Source of the DNA: 66-474 sp051962095
GTDB lineage: Bacteria > Pseudomonadota > Gammaproteobacteria > Xanthomonadales > Rhodanobacteraceae
Direction: 5' to 3'
Length of the DNA: 25,212 nt
Assembly (NCBI GenBank): GCA_051962095.1
Contig: JBQCCP010000161.1
Span: 1 to 25,212 of the forward strand
The notes under the pieces are model-generated. The model was given only the letters and a program-made list of their open reading frames with translations. It searched no databases and was not told the origin of the DNA. The stretch's first letter is position 1; every line of letters begins with the position of its first letter. A program made the position numbers and the translations under genes. Below, piece by piece: positions 1 to 8,065 of this stretch.

Positions 1-120
1 GGGATTTTAGCAAGCCACGTACCTGGTGTTTCGACTGCTGCGACGGACTACTTGCAAAATGCAGCAGGGCTTGTTGCAGGGAACGCTGTGAACGCACCAC
101 CCCCATGTCAGAAGCCATAA
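1..120 (+). CDS. 3' end of an unrecognised gene (truncated by window edge)
   Basis: Frame 1 is open from the first base and stops with TAA at 118-120, giving a 39-residue C-terminal tail rich in Ala, Val and Pro (it ends APPPCQKP). The reading frame is too short to assign a family. Base composition is AT-richer than the rest of the window, like the small membrane protein that follows. The stop lies just inside, or just before, the next gene depending on which start that gene uses, so the two may be a translationally coupled pair. A toxin or effector C-terminus followed by an immunity gene is one possible reading, but nothing in the sequence proves it. Confidence 0.4.
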   Translation, partial: GILASHVPGVSTAATDYLQNAAGLVAGNAVNAPPPCQKP

Positions 121-548
121 GTATCATGCGCTATTCCGTCAAGAAATTTTGCTTGATTTTTCTCGGTGCCGCTGTCGGCCTAGTTGGAATTACGGTTGCA
201 ATCTTTTGGTTTAATAGTGTATTGATTCGATCCATTGGTATTTTTACGTGTTTGTGTGGCGCTTACCTAATTTCTGCTTCAAAAAAAGTTGGGAGAAAAC
301 ATCGCATCACTTTCGTTAAGGCGCCATATTCTACAAATATTAAAGGTTGGTCTAATCGATCGGCTTGGATCATTGGTGCTGTTTCGCTGATTGCTGCAGG
401 GGGTTCATTCGCCTTTATGTATGGAGACGCGTTGGATGGATATCATAAGGTTTGGCCCGTTTATGCATTTGCGGTGAGCATGTCGGCGTTAGCGGTAGTA
501 GCTAGTTACATCGTCGGTATATTGGTTAAAAAGATGTTTTCGCATTGA
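105..548 (+). CDS. small four-helix membrane protein, unknown function
   Basis: I do not recognise this 147-residue protein. It has four hydrophobic segments, at about residues 14-36, 38-57, 87-107 and 115-142, with a basic stretch (SKKVGRKHR) between helices 2 and 3, so an inner-membrane location is likely. ATG at 105 overlaps the preceding stop. ATG at 126 (starting MRYSVKKF) would place the start 5 nt after that stop and gives a more natural N-terminus; neither has a clear ribosome-binding site. The region is strikingly AT-rich (22 of 60 bases G or C at 241-300) against a GC-rich genome, which suggests acquisition by transfer. It ends 28 bp before the convergent glycosyltransferase gene. 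Confidence 0.6.
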   Translation: MSEAISIMRYSVKKFCLIFLGAAVGLVGITVAIFWFNSVLIRSIGIFTCLCGAYLISASKKVGRKHRITFVKAPYSTNIKGWSNRSAWIIGAVSLIAAGGSFAFMYGDALDGYHKVWPVYAFAVSMSALAVVASYIVGILVKKMFSH

Positions 549-576
549 GGCGCTTTTTGCATGAGCGTACTCGGCA

Positions 577-2844
577 TCATGCGTCGACCTTGCCCCAGCG
601 GTTGCGCACGGGTTCGGGCGGCGCAATCGGTTTCGGGGGCAAGCCGCTGCGGCGGCGCTCGTCCATTTCGCGTAGCAGCGCGGCGAAATCGTGCGCGTAC
701 ACTTCCATGTCGAACAGGCCCGAGGTTTCGCGCTGGGTTTCCAGCCGCTGGCGCAGCGTCGCCAACACTGCGCGATCCTTGCCGAGCCTTGCGGCGGTTT
801 CGACGAAGGCGTCATCGTCGCGCGCGATCAGTTCCGGCATCCCGAGATAATGGTTCAAGCTGCCGGCGACGCGCGACGCGAACGTTTCGCCGGGCCGGGT
901 CAGCACCGGACAGCCCGCCCAGATCGCGTCGGACGCGGTGGTGTGCGCGTTGTACGGGTTGGTGTCGAGGAACAGGTCGGCCAGGCGATAGCGCGCGAGG
1001 TGCTGCAGGTGCGGCAGCGACGGCGAGAACACCAGGCGCTGCGGTTCCACGCCTTGGCTGCGCGCGGCGTCGCGCAGGCGCGCATCGGCTTCGCGGTCGG
1101 TGTTGAGCAGCCACAATACGCTGTCCGGCACCTTGCGCAGCACCGCGCACATGCGCGCGAAGCTCGCGCGGTTGAGCTTCCAGGAATTGTTGAAGCTGGC
1201 AAACACCATGGTGCGGTCGGGCAGTCCGAACGAGCTGCGCGGCGGCGTGTCGAACAGCAGGCGGCTGGTATCGGACGGCTGGTAGCAGCGCGGCAGCCAG
1301 GCGACCGCTTCGGAATAGAACCGGCGCGAGCCTTCCGGGATGATGAAGCGGTCCGCGATCAGGTAGTCCATGTACGGCGCGCCCGAGGTGCCGGGGAACG
1401 CGAGCCAGTTCACCTGCACCGGCGCGGGCCGCAGCGCGAACACGCCGGGCACCGCGCCCGCGCACCAGCCGTCCACGTCGATCAGGATGTCGATTTGCGC
1501 GCCGTGCACCAGGCGTGCGATGTCGGCCACCGACAATTCGTCGGCGTCGTGGAAGGCGTACGCGGCGTTGCGCAGCCGCTGCCGGATCGGGCTGCCGGCA
1601 TCTGGCGTGGTGGCGATCAGGTGCAGTTCGATGTCTTCGAACTTCCCCAGTTCCTCGAACATCGCGGCCGTCAGCACCGCGGTCGCGTGCGGCACGCCCA
1701 GCGGCGCGCCGAAACCCGCGGACACGAACCCGACCTTGAGCGGCGCGCCGGCCGCACGCGGCGCGTGTTCGAAGTTCAACTTTTCCTTGAGCGGCTGCTG
1801 TTCGCGCACGGTACGCGCCGCAACTGCGCGGGCGCAGGCCAGTTGCTCGGCGGGCGTCGAATCTTCGGCCAGGAATGCGAACGGGTCCACGTCGTCCGCG
1901 CCCGACATCACGCGCGCGCGTCGTGCGCTGCCGAGCGGTTCGGCGGCCGCCCAGTCGTAGACCCGCCGCAGCGCGAACAGCAACTGGCCTTCGGCGAGGT
2001 GCAGGTTCCTGTCGAGCTGCAAGGCGCGGCGATAGAAACGCGCGGCTTCCGCGTAGTGGTGCTGTTCGTCCGCCATCAGGCCGGCCTGATACGGGAATTC
2101 CGCCGCGCCCGGCGCAAGCTGCGCGCCCTGCAGGTACGCGGCCTGCGCATCGGCGAACAGCCGCCGGCGGTGCAGCACGTTGCCGAGCAGCAGCAGCGCC
2201 TGCGGGTGCCGCTGGCGCGCCAGCAAGGTGCGCAGCCGCTGCTCCGCGGTATCCAGCATGCCCAGCGAGATCTCGACCGCGGCAAGGTTGAGCAGCGCGC
2301 CGGGATGGTCGGGCGCGGCCGCCAGCGCGGCAAGGTATTCGTCGCGCGCGCGTGCATCGTCGCCGATCGCGCGCAGCGCGTTGGCGAGGTTGTTGCGGAC
2401 GCCCGCGTCGCCCGGGCGCTCCTGCACGACCTGCTGCAGGATCTCGACCGCGGCGCCGGCGTCGCCACAGGCCATCAGCGCCGCAGCGTAGTTGCAGCGG
2501 GCGAGATAATCGTCGGGCGCCAGCCGCACCGCTTCGGCCAGTGCGCCGCGCGCGGCCGGTGCGCGATCCAGCATCAGCAGCGCGATGCCCTGCAGGCGCG
2601 CAGCTTCGGCGGAATCGGGAAACGCGATGCACGCCGCCTGCGCGAGCCGTTCGGCCGCGGCGGGATCGCGCTGGTCGAACAACTCCAGGATGCGCGCGAG
2701 GTGCTGCTGCAGCGCCGGCGGCGCGGCCGCCGGCGCGGACTCGGCTGCCGCCTGCGCGGGTTGGGCGGCGGGCGCAGAGGTTTCTCCCACCTTGCCGAGG
2801 ATGCGCGTGAGGCGCGTGCCGAGATCGGGATCCGGTTTGCTCAT
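577..2844 (-). CDS. TPR/SPINDLY-family O-GlcNAc-transferase-like protein (GT41)
   Basis: The 755-residue protein has TPR-like helices at about residues 45-300 and a GT41 (SPINDLY/OGT) catalytic region at about 368-730. Family members transfer a sugar from a nucleotide donor to Ser/Thr of proteins. Family hallmarks seen are QVNWLAFPGTSG (478-489), FASFNNSWKLN (548-558, with the donor-site Lys) and DTNPYNAHTTASDAIWAG (627-644) followed by PGETFASRVA. The usual His-bearing N-catalytic motif of the YVSxDFxxH type reads VGFVSAGFGAPLGVPH here, so the His is displaced; activity on a standard donor is uncertain. ATG at 2844 is chosen because it starts a normal N-terminus (MSKPDPDLG) 10 nt after the prfA stop. 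The gene is probably third in a hemA-prfA operon, where many gammaproteobacteria instead carry prmC. Confidence 0.85.
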   Translation of the reverse strand: MSKPDPDLGTRLTRILGKVGETSAPAAQPAQAAAESAPAAAPPALQQHLARILELFDQRDPAAAERLAQAACIAFPDSAEAARLQGIALLMLDRAPAARGALAEAVRLAPDDYLARCNYAAALMACGDAGAAVEILQQVVQERPGDAGVRNNLANALRAIGDDARARDEYLAALAAAPDHPGALLNLAAVEISLGMLDTAEQRLRTLLARQRHPQALLLLGNVLHRRRLFADAQAAYLQGAQLAPGAAEFPYQAGLMADEQHHYAEAARFYRRALQLDRNLHLAEGQLLFALRRVYDWAAAEPLGSARRARVMSGADDVDPFAFLAEDSTPAEQLACARAVAARTVREQQPLKEKLNFEHAPRAAGAPLKVGFVSAGFGAPLGVPHATAVLTAAMFEELGKFEDIELHLIATTPDAGSPIRQRLRNAAYAFHDADELSVADIARLVHGAQIDILIDVDGWCAGAVPGVFALRPAPVQVNWLAFPGTSGAPYMDYLIADRFIIPEGSRRFYSEAVAWLPRCYQPSDTSRLLFDTPPRSSFGLPDRTMVFASFNNSWKLNRASFARMCAVLRKVPDSVLWLLNTDREADARLRDAARSQGVEPQRLVFSPSLPHLQHLARYRLADLFLDTNPYNAHTTASDAIWAGCPVLTRPGETFASRVAGSLNHYLGMPELIARDDDAFVETAARLGKDRAVLATLRQRLETQRETSGLFDMEVYAHDFAALLREMDERRRSGLPPKPIAPPEPVRNRWGKVDA

Positions 2845-2854
2845 GGTGTTCCGC

Positions 2855-3937
2855 TCATGGCGCATCCCCCAACGCGGCCAGCGCCTCCGCGTGCGACTCG
2901 CGCGCCAGCGCGCCGACCAGATCGTCGAGATCGCCATCCAGGATTTGTGGCAACTGGTGCAAGGTCAGGTTGATGCGATGGTCGGTGACGCGGCCTTGCG
3001 GAAAATTGTACGTGCGGATGCGCTGGCTGCGATCGCCCGAACCGACCTGCAGTTTGCGCGTCGCCGCCTGTTTGGCGGTTTGCTCCGCGCGCTGCGCATC
3101 CAGCAGCCGCGCCTTCAGCAGTGACATCGCCCGCGCACGATTCTTGTGCTGGCTGCGTTCGTCCTGGCATTCGACCACGATGCCGGTCGGAAGGTGCGTG
3201 ATGCGGATCGCCGAGTCGGTCTTGTTGACGTGCTGGCCGCCCGCGCCGGACGCGCGGAAGGTGTCGACCTTCAGGTCGGCGTCGCGCAACTCCACGTCTT
3301 CGATTTCCTCCATTTCCGGCAGGATCGCCACCGTCGCGGCCGAGGTGTGGATGCGGCCCGAGGCTTCGGTGACGGGCACGCGCTGCACGCGGTGGGTGCC
3401 GGACTCGAACTTCAGCGCCGCGTAGGCACCTTCGCCTTCGATGCGCGCCACGGCTTCCTTGTAGCCGCCATGTTCGCCTTCGTGGGCGGACATCAGTTCG
3501 GTCCGCCAGCCGCGGCGCTCGGCGTAGCGCAGGTACATCCGCAGCAGGTCGCCCGCGAACAGCGCGGCTTCGTCGCCGCCGGTGCCGGCCCGCACTTCCA
3601 GGAACAGGTTGGCGTCGTCCAGCGGATCGCGCGGGATCAGCAAGGTCTGCAGGCCTTCTTCCAGATCGGCGACCGCGGTTTCCAGCCGCGCGACTTCCTC
3701 GCGCGCCAGATCGCGCATGTCGGGATCGGACAACATTTCGCGCGCGTGCAGCAATTCGTCCTGCGCCTTGCGCGAGGCGGCGAAGGCGTCGGCGAGCGCC
3801 TGCGTCTGCGCGTATTCACGCGACAGCGCGCGGAAGCGCGTGGAATCGCTGGCGGCATCGGGCTCGGCCAGCAGCAGGCGGACCTCGTGGTGCCGTTCCA
3901 GCAGTTGTTCCAGCCGGCGCTGCAGTTGCGGAGTCAC
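2855..3937 (-). CDS. prfA: peptide chain release factor 1
   Basis: RF1 reads UAA and UAG stop codons in the ribosomal A site and triggers peptide release. The 360-residue product has the usual family length. The PxT recognition motif appears as PVT at 188-190 and the universal GGQ at 233-235 within GAGGQHVNKTDSAIRI, the same numbering as E. coli RF1. Translation is taken from GTG at 3937, which gives the expected TPQLQRRLEQLLERH N-terminus. The GTG overlaps the hemA stop in a GTGA junction, so the two genes are likely translationally coupled. The open frame continues upstream only inside hemA and is not coding there. PrmC, which methylates the GGQ glutamine, is not encoded next door. Confidence 0.97.
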   Translation of the reverse strand: MTPQLQRRLEQLLERHHEVRLLLAEPDAASDSTRFRALSREYAQTQALADAFAASRKAQDELLHAREMLSDPDMRDLAREEVARLETAVADLEEGLQTLLIPRDPLDDANLFLEVRAGTGGDEAALFAGDLLRMYLRYAERRGWRTELMSAHEGEHGGYKEAVARIEGEGAYAALKFESGTHRVQRVPVTEASGRIHTSAATVAILPEMEEIEDVELRDADLKVDTFRASGAGGQHVNKTDSAIRITHLPTGIVVECQDERSQHKNRARAMSLLKARLLDAQRAEQTAKQAATRKLQVGSGDRSQRIRTYNFPQGRVTDHRINLTLHQLPQILDGDLDDLVGALARESHAEALAALGDAP

Positions 3938-5196
3938 GCCTCGTGCCCGTGCGTGCCGAACAGGCGCGTGGCCGCATCGAGCAGCGCCTGGTCGCCGTGT
4001 TCGGCGGCTTCGTGCAGGCGCACGCTGGGCGTGTGCAGCAGCTTGCCGGTCAGCGTGTTGGCGAGGAAATCCAACGCCTCGTTCGGGTCGCGGCCGTTGG
4101 CCAGCATCTCCCGTGCGCGCGCCAGCACTTCGTCGCGTTGCGCTTCCGCGCTGGCGCGGTACGCGCGCAGCGGGCGGTCGAACGTCGCGGCTCGCCGCCA
4201 CGCGAGGTAGCGTTCAACCTGCAGGTCGATGATCGCCTCGGCCTCGCGCACCGAGGCTTCGCGCGAGCGCTTTCCGCCCTCGATCGCCTGCTGCAGGTCG
4301 TCAATGGTGTACAGGAACACGTCGGGCAGTTCGGCGACGGCGGGGTCGATGTCGCGCGGCACCGCGAGGTCGATCAGCAGCATCGGACGGCGGCGGCGTT
4401 GCTGCAGCGCGCCCTGCAGCATCGGTACGTCGAGGATCGGTTCGCGGCTGGCGGTGGCCGAAATCACGATATCGGCTTCGGCAAGATGCTTCGGCAAATC
4501 GGCCAGCGCGATCGCGTAGCCCGCGACCGGATTCACCAGCGCCTGCGCGGTTTCGATGGTGCGATTGGCGACGATCAGGCGCTTGACGCCACGCTCGATC
4601 AGATGCCGCACCGCCAGTTCGATGGTGTCGCCCGCGCCGATCAGCAGCACGCAGGATTCGCGCAGATCCGCGAATGCCTGCTCCACCAGCCGCACCGCGG
4701 TGAACGCGACCGAAACGGGGCCGGTGCCGATGCGCGTTTCGGTGCGCACGCGCTTGGCCACCGCGAAGGCGTTCTGCAACAGGCGGTCCATCGGTGCGTG
4801 CAAGGTATTGGCCGAGCGCGCGGCGCGCCAGGCGTCCTTCACCTGACCGAGGATCTGCGGCTCGCCCAGCACCATCGAGTCCAGGCCGGTCGCGACGCGG
4901 AACACGTGCCGCACCGCATCACCGTCGGTATGGCGATACAGGAACTCGTCCAACCGGCCCGGGGTCATTTGATTGCGGGCGTGCAGCCAGGCCTCGGGCG
5001 CGCTTTCCGAACCTTCGTGGACGCTGCAATACAACTCGGTACGGTTGCAGGTCGAGAGGATCAGCGCCTCGTCCACACCCGGCTGCGCCGCCAGTTCCGC
5101 CAGCGCGGGGGGCGTCGCGTCCGCGTCGATCGCCACCCGTTCGCGCAGGGCGATCGGCGCGGTGAGATGGTTGAGGCCGAGTGCAATCAGCGGCAT
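3934..5196 (-). CDS. hemA: glutamyl-tRNA reductase
   Basis: This enzyme reduces glutamyl-tRNA(Glu) to glutamate-1-semialdehyde with NADPH, the first committed step of the C5 pathway to tetrapyrroles. The 420-residue protein starts MPLIALGLNHLTAPIALRER and carries the catalytic Cys at position 50 in ILSTCNRTELYC. A nucleotide-binding segment VLLIGAGDTIELAVRHL follows in the middle domain, and the C-terminal helical dimerisation domain is intact. It is the first gene of a minus-strand set with prfA (4-base overlap) and the GT41 gene. It is divergent from the TPR lipoprotein gene, with about 114 bp between the starts, so promoters for both sides must lie there; I could not identify them with confidence. 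Confidence 0.97.
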   Translation of the reverse strand: MPLIALGLNHLTAPIALRERVAIDADATPPALAELAAQPGVDEALILSTCNRTELYCSVHEGSESAPEAWLHARNQMTPGRLDEFLYRHTDGDAVRHVFRVATGLDSMVLGEPQILGQVKDAWRAARSANTLHAPMDRLLQNAFAVAKRVRTETRIGTGPVSVAFTAVRLVEQAFADLRESCVLLIGAGDTIELAVRHLIERGVKRLIVANRTIETAQALVNPVAGYAIALADLPKHLAEADIVISATASREPILDVPMLQGALQQRRRRPMLLIDLAVPRDIDPAVAELPDVFLYTIDDLQQAIEGGKRSREASVREAEAIIDLQVERYLAWRRAATFDRPLRAYRASAEAQRDEVLARAREMLANGRDPNEALDFLANTLTGKLLHTPSVRLHEAAEHGDQALLDAATRLFGTHGHEA

Positions 5197-5310
5197 GGGA
5201 ACGAAGGCGGCAACAGGCTAAGCTGTCGCATGGCAACAAGAAGAAAGAGGACCGGAATACCGGTGCGGAGTGTGCGGACCCAACCCGACCAGATCAAGCA
5301 GTGGCGCAAG

Positions 5311-7029
5311 ATGCGTGCATATTCTACCGCGTTTGCGGCCGCGCTCGCCGCGCTGGCGCTGCTCGGCGGCTGCGCGCAGGTACCTGTCCACGGCCGTTCC
5401 GGCACGGTTCCGGAGCAGCCGCTGGCGCGGCTCGACCTGCCGGTCGGCAATGCCACCGGCGAGGCCACGGCGCTGGTGATCGCCGCCGAGTTCGCGCTGC
5501 AGAACAACGAGGTGGCCAAGGCCGCGGCCGACTACGCCGAAGCCGCGCGGCTCTCGCGCGATCCGGCCGTGGCCAAGCGGGCGACGCAGCTTGCGCTGGC
5601 CATGCGCGACGCCGGCACGGCGCAGAAGCTGCTGGATCGCTGGCAGGGTCTCGGCGCCGATCCGCACGACCTCGCGCCCACCCGCGCGCAACTTGCGATG
5701 CTCCGGGGCGACCGTGCCGATGCCGAACGCCAGTACGGGCTGTTGCTGGCGTCCGGCAAGGCCGAGGACTGGAAAATTTTCGCCGCCACCCTGTTGACCG
5801 CGCGCGATCCCGCGCTGGCCGGCCGGGTGCTGGAAGACCTCGCGACGCCCGCGCGCCTGCCGGATGACGAAAGCATCTGGGTGGCCCTGAGCCAGTTGGG
5901 CGAGCACCTCGGCCGCCACGCCTTCGCGCGCACGCTGGCGGATGCGGCGGTGAAACGGTTCGACAAACCGGACGGCATCCGCTGGGCGGCCAGCCTGCGC
6001 CTCACCGGCGGCGATCGCGCCGGCGCGCAGGCGCTGTACGCCAAGGGCCTCGCCGCGCACCCGCGCAACACCGAACTGCGGCTCGGCTATGCCGCACTGC
6101 TCGCCGAGGGCGACAAGTACGCCGAGGCGCTGGACATCCTGAAGCAGGGGCCGCAGACCGACGAAACCTGGACGGCGCGGGTCGCCTATGCCGCGCGCGC
6201 CAGGGACGACGGCGCGCTGCGCGAGCTGTATGCGCAACTCGAGCATGCGCCCGAAGCGCAGCGGCTCGGCAACGCCTTCCTGCTGGGGCAGCTCGCCGAA
6301 TTGCTGAAGCACGACCGCCAGGCGCTCACGTGGTATGGCAACGTCGATCCCGACAACCCGCATGCGTTCGATGCCAAAGTGCGCAGCGCGGTGCTCCTGG
6401 ACAAGTCCGGGCAGTCGGAGCAGGCGCACGCGCTGGCCGCGCAACTCCAGCAGGACTACACGGACGACCCCGACAGCCTGCGCACCGCGTACGAACTCGA
6501 CGCGCAGATGTATTCGCAACACGGCGACCACGCGAAGGCGATCGCCACCTACGATCGCGCGCTGGGCGCCATGCCCGACGATGCAGCGCTGATCTATGAC
6601 CGCGGCATCGAATACGCGAACGCCGGCAACACCGACGCCGCGCTGGCGGATTTCCGCACGGTGCTGGCGCAGAATCCCGACAACGTCGAGGCGATGAATG
6701 CGCTGGGCTTCACGCTGGCCGATGCCGATCGCGACCTGCCGGAAGCGACCCGCCTGTTGCGCAAGGCGCTGGCGGCGAAACCGGATGCCGCGGCGATCGA
6801 GGATTCCTGGGGCTGGCTGCAATACCGGCTCGGCAATCTCGATCAGGCCGAAACCTATTTGAAGCGTGCCTGGGGGCGGCAGCAGGACCCCGACATCGGC
6901 GTGCACCTGGGCGAGGTGCTGTGGAAGCTCGGCCAGCACCAGCACGCACGCGAAGTGTTCGGCAAGGTGCGCAAGCTCGACCCGCGCAATCCGGCGCTGC
7001 TGCAGGCCGAGCGGAGATTGAAGCCTTGA
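5311..7029 (+). CDS. TPR-repeat lipoprotein
   Basis: The 572-residue protein begins with a lipoprotein signal (basic start, hydrophobic core, LLGGC with the lipidated Cys at residue 21). After that it consists mostly of helical tetratricopeptide-type repeats, clearest toward the C-terminus (for example GDHAKAIATYDRALGAMPDD and NTDAALADFRTVLAQNPDN). It is expected to be a periplasm-facing, membrane-anchored scaffold; the partner is not visible. I chose ATG 5311 because it gives a standard signal peptide. An in-frame ATG at 5230 would add 27 basic residues. The stop codon overlaps the TTG start of lolB (TTGA), which argues for an operon. A small palindrome, ACCGG-aata-CCGGT at 5251-5264, lies in the gap to hemA and could be an operator. 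Confidence 0.88.
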   Translation: MRAYSTAFAAALAALALLGGCAQVPVHGRSGTVPEQPLARLDLPVGNATGEATALVIAAEFALQNNEVAKAAADYAEAARLSRDPAVAKRATQLALAMRDAGTAQKLLDRWQGLGADPHDLAPTRAQLAMLRGDRADAERQYGLLLASGKAEDWKIFAATLLTARDPALAGRVLEDLATPARLPDDESIWVALSQLGEHLGRHAFARTLADAAVKRFDKPDGIRWAASLRLTGGDRAGAQALYAKGLAAHPRNTELRLGYAALLAEGDKYAEALDILKQGPQTDETWTARVAYAARARDDGALRELYAQLEHAPEAQRLGNAFLLGQLAELLKHDRQALTWYGNVDPDNPHAFDAKVRSAVLLDKSGQSEQAHALAAQLQQDYTDDPDSLRTAYELDAQMYSQHGDHAKAIATYDRALGAMPDDAALIYDRGIEYANAGNTDAALADFRTVLAQNPDNVEAMNALGFTLADADRDLPEATRLLRKALAAKPDAAAIEDSWGWLQYRLGNLDQAETYLKRAWGRQQDPDIGVHLGEVLWKLGQHQHAREVFGKVRKLDPRNPALLQAERRLKP

Positions 7030-7652
7030 TCCGCCTGCTGCGGTTCGGAGCGGCTGCGTCTTCGGCGGCCCTGATCCTGGCCGCATGCGCGCCGGTGCCG
7101 GTGCGCACGCCGGGTACTGCAAAGCAGCTCGCCGCACAGGCGGCGCGCGAGCAGGCGCTTGGCGCGCAGCAGGACTGGAGTCTCGACGGGCGGTTCGCCG
7201 CGTCGGACGGACAGCATGGCGGCAGCGGCGGCATTGCCTGGCGGCAGAACGGGCGGGCGTATCAATTCACGCTGCGCGCGCCGGTCACCGGCAAGACCGT
7301 CCAGTTGAACGGCGGTCCCGGCGGTGCGGTGTTAACGGGCGTCGGCAAACAACCACTGACCGGTGGTGATGCGCGCCAGGTCCTGAACCAGGAATTCGGC
7401 TGGGACGTGCCCGTGGCCGATCTCGCGTGGTGGGTGCGCGGCCTGCGCGCGCCCGGTCGACCGGCCATCCTGACTTTCGGCACGAATGGGCTGCCCGCCA
7501 CGCTGGACCAGGACGGTTGGCACGTCGATTACCGCGACTGGTATGCGGAACGCAATCCGCCGTTGCCGCGCAAGGTCTATGCCAGCCGTGATCCGTACAC
7601 GGTGCGGGTGTTCATCGAGCAGTGGAGCGGCATCGGCTCGGCGCAGCCATGA
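7026..7652 (+). CDS. lolB: outer-membrane lipoprotein insertion protein LolB
   Basis: LolB accepts lipoproteins from periplasmic LolA and inserts them into the inner leaflet of the outer membrane. The 208-residue product has a lipoprotein signal ending LILAAC (Cys21) and a LolB-type beta-rich body: QDWSLDGRFAAS, then a segment with GGSGGIAWRQNGRAYQFTLR, and VADLAWWVRGLRAPG. The start is inferred to be TTG at 7026, overlapping the TGA of the upstream gene; no ATG in this frame precedes the signal peptide acceptably. Position between a TPR lipoprotein and prs is typical of Lysobacterales. In that order ispE normally follows with an overlapping start; here only a relic follows. Confidence 0.9.
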   Translation: MIRLLRFGAAASSAALILAACAPVPVRTPGTAKQLAAQAAREQALGAQQDWSLDGRFAASDGQHGGSGGIAWRQNGRAYQFTLRAPVTGKTVQLNGGPGGAVLTGVGKQPLTGGDARQVLNQEFGWDVPVADLAWWVRGLRAPGRPAILTFGTNGLPATLDQDGWHVDYRDWYAERNPPLPRKVYASRDPYTVRVFIEQWSGIGSAQP

Positions 7653-7689
7653 GACGCTGGAGCCGCGGCCAGCAGCCAACCGCCTGAAT
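7649..7689 (+). pseudogene. ispE: possible ispE 5' relic
   Basis: An ATG at 7649 overlaps the lolB stop (ATGA), where ispE (4-diphosphocytidyl-2-C-methyl-D-erythritol kinase) would normally start. The next bases encode W-S-R in that frame, and after a one-base shift read RPAANRLN and then a stop. IspE proteins usually begin with something like WPAPAKLNL, so this looks like a frame-broken remnant of its first 14 or so codons. No further IspE homology is visible before tRNA-Gln. The similarity covers only about 11 residues, so chance resemblance cannot be excluded. Confidence 0.35.
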
Positions 7690-7717
7690 TGACACAAATT
7701 GCGTCGGCCACGACAAT
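7689..7717 (+). promoter_or_regulatory. sigma70 promoter upstream of hairpin region and tRNA-Gln
   Basis: A perfect -35 box TTGACA (7689-7694) is followed after exactly 17 bp by GACAAT (7712-7717), a 4/6 match to TATAAT. Transcription would start near 7724 and run through the hairpin-rich leader toward tRNA-Gln and prs. It is the best promoter-like sequence I saw in the window. Confidence 0.6.
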
Positions 7718-7723
7718 ATGCGG

Positions 7724-8065
7724 CTTTTCGGCGCGCGAGCCGGGCATCCGGCCTCGCGTGCTTGGTTGTTGCGGAATGCACATCGCGAACTGACCGCGAC
7801 AGGTGCCTGGGAATGCGGGATCGCGGTACAGGATGTACCGCCGCGAAAGCGCGAAGCGCTGACGCGTGCGAACGTGACGCAGCTTTGCTGCGGCCGTTCG
7901 CGATCTGGACGCGGCAGGATGCCCGAAAACGGTCTTGCAGGATTCCGGCACATGGATGTGCCGACGCAGAGGCGCTTTGCCGCCGATGCGGGACACGTGG
8001 CGCGGCTTTGCCGCGACTACGAGTTGTCCATCGAAGGATCGCGGCACATGGAATGTGCCTCATGG
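7724..8065 (+). ncRNA. candidate structured RNA with GGA-loop hairpins (leader of tRNA-Gln or sRNA)
   Basis: About 340 nt lie between the promoter and tRNA-Gln with no convincing gene; the one plus-strand open frame that crosses it runs into the tRNA. It holds GGA-loop hairpins at 7823-7841 (GCGGTACA-GGA-TGTACCGC), 7913-7923 (GGC-AGGAT-GCC), 7946-7963 (CGGCAC-ATGGAT-GTGCCG) and 8043-8059 (GGCACAT-GGA-ATGTGCC). There is also a long two-part stem at 7868-7901 (GCGAACG outer arm, CGCAGC inner arm). I count 11 GGA trinucleotides. GGA in a hairpin loop is the known binding signature of CsrA/RsmA, and CsrB/RsmZ-type RNAs carry many of them. No U-tract terminator is seen, so it may be a leader rather than a free sRNA. 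Confidence 0.4.

Noticed and set aside
691..2973. A long open frame of 760 codons on the plus strand opposite the glycosyltransferase gene
   Set aside because: It mirrors the coding strand in GC-rich DNA, has an Arg/Gln/Val-rich composition without domains, and the minus-strand frame has clear GT41 motifs.
5251..5264. ACCGG-aata-CCGGT palindrome between hemA and the TPR lipoprotein
   Set aside because: Only 5-bp arms, common by chance at this GC content; kept as a remark, not a regulatory call.
5218..7137. A 639-codon minus-strand frame opposite the TPR lipoprotein
   Set aside because: It is a shadow of a gene with signal peptide and TPR repeats, and spans the start of lolB.
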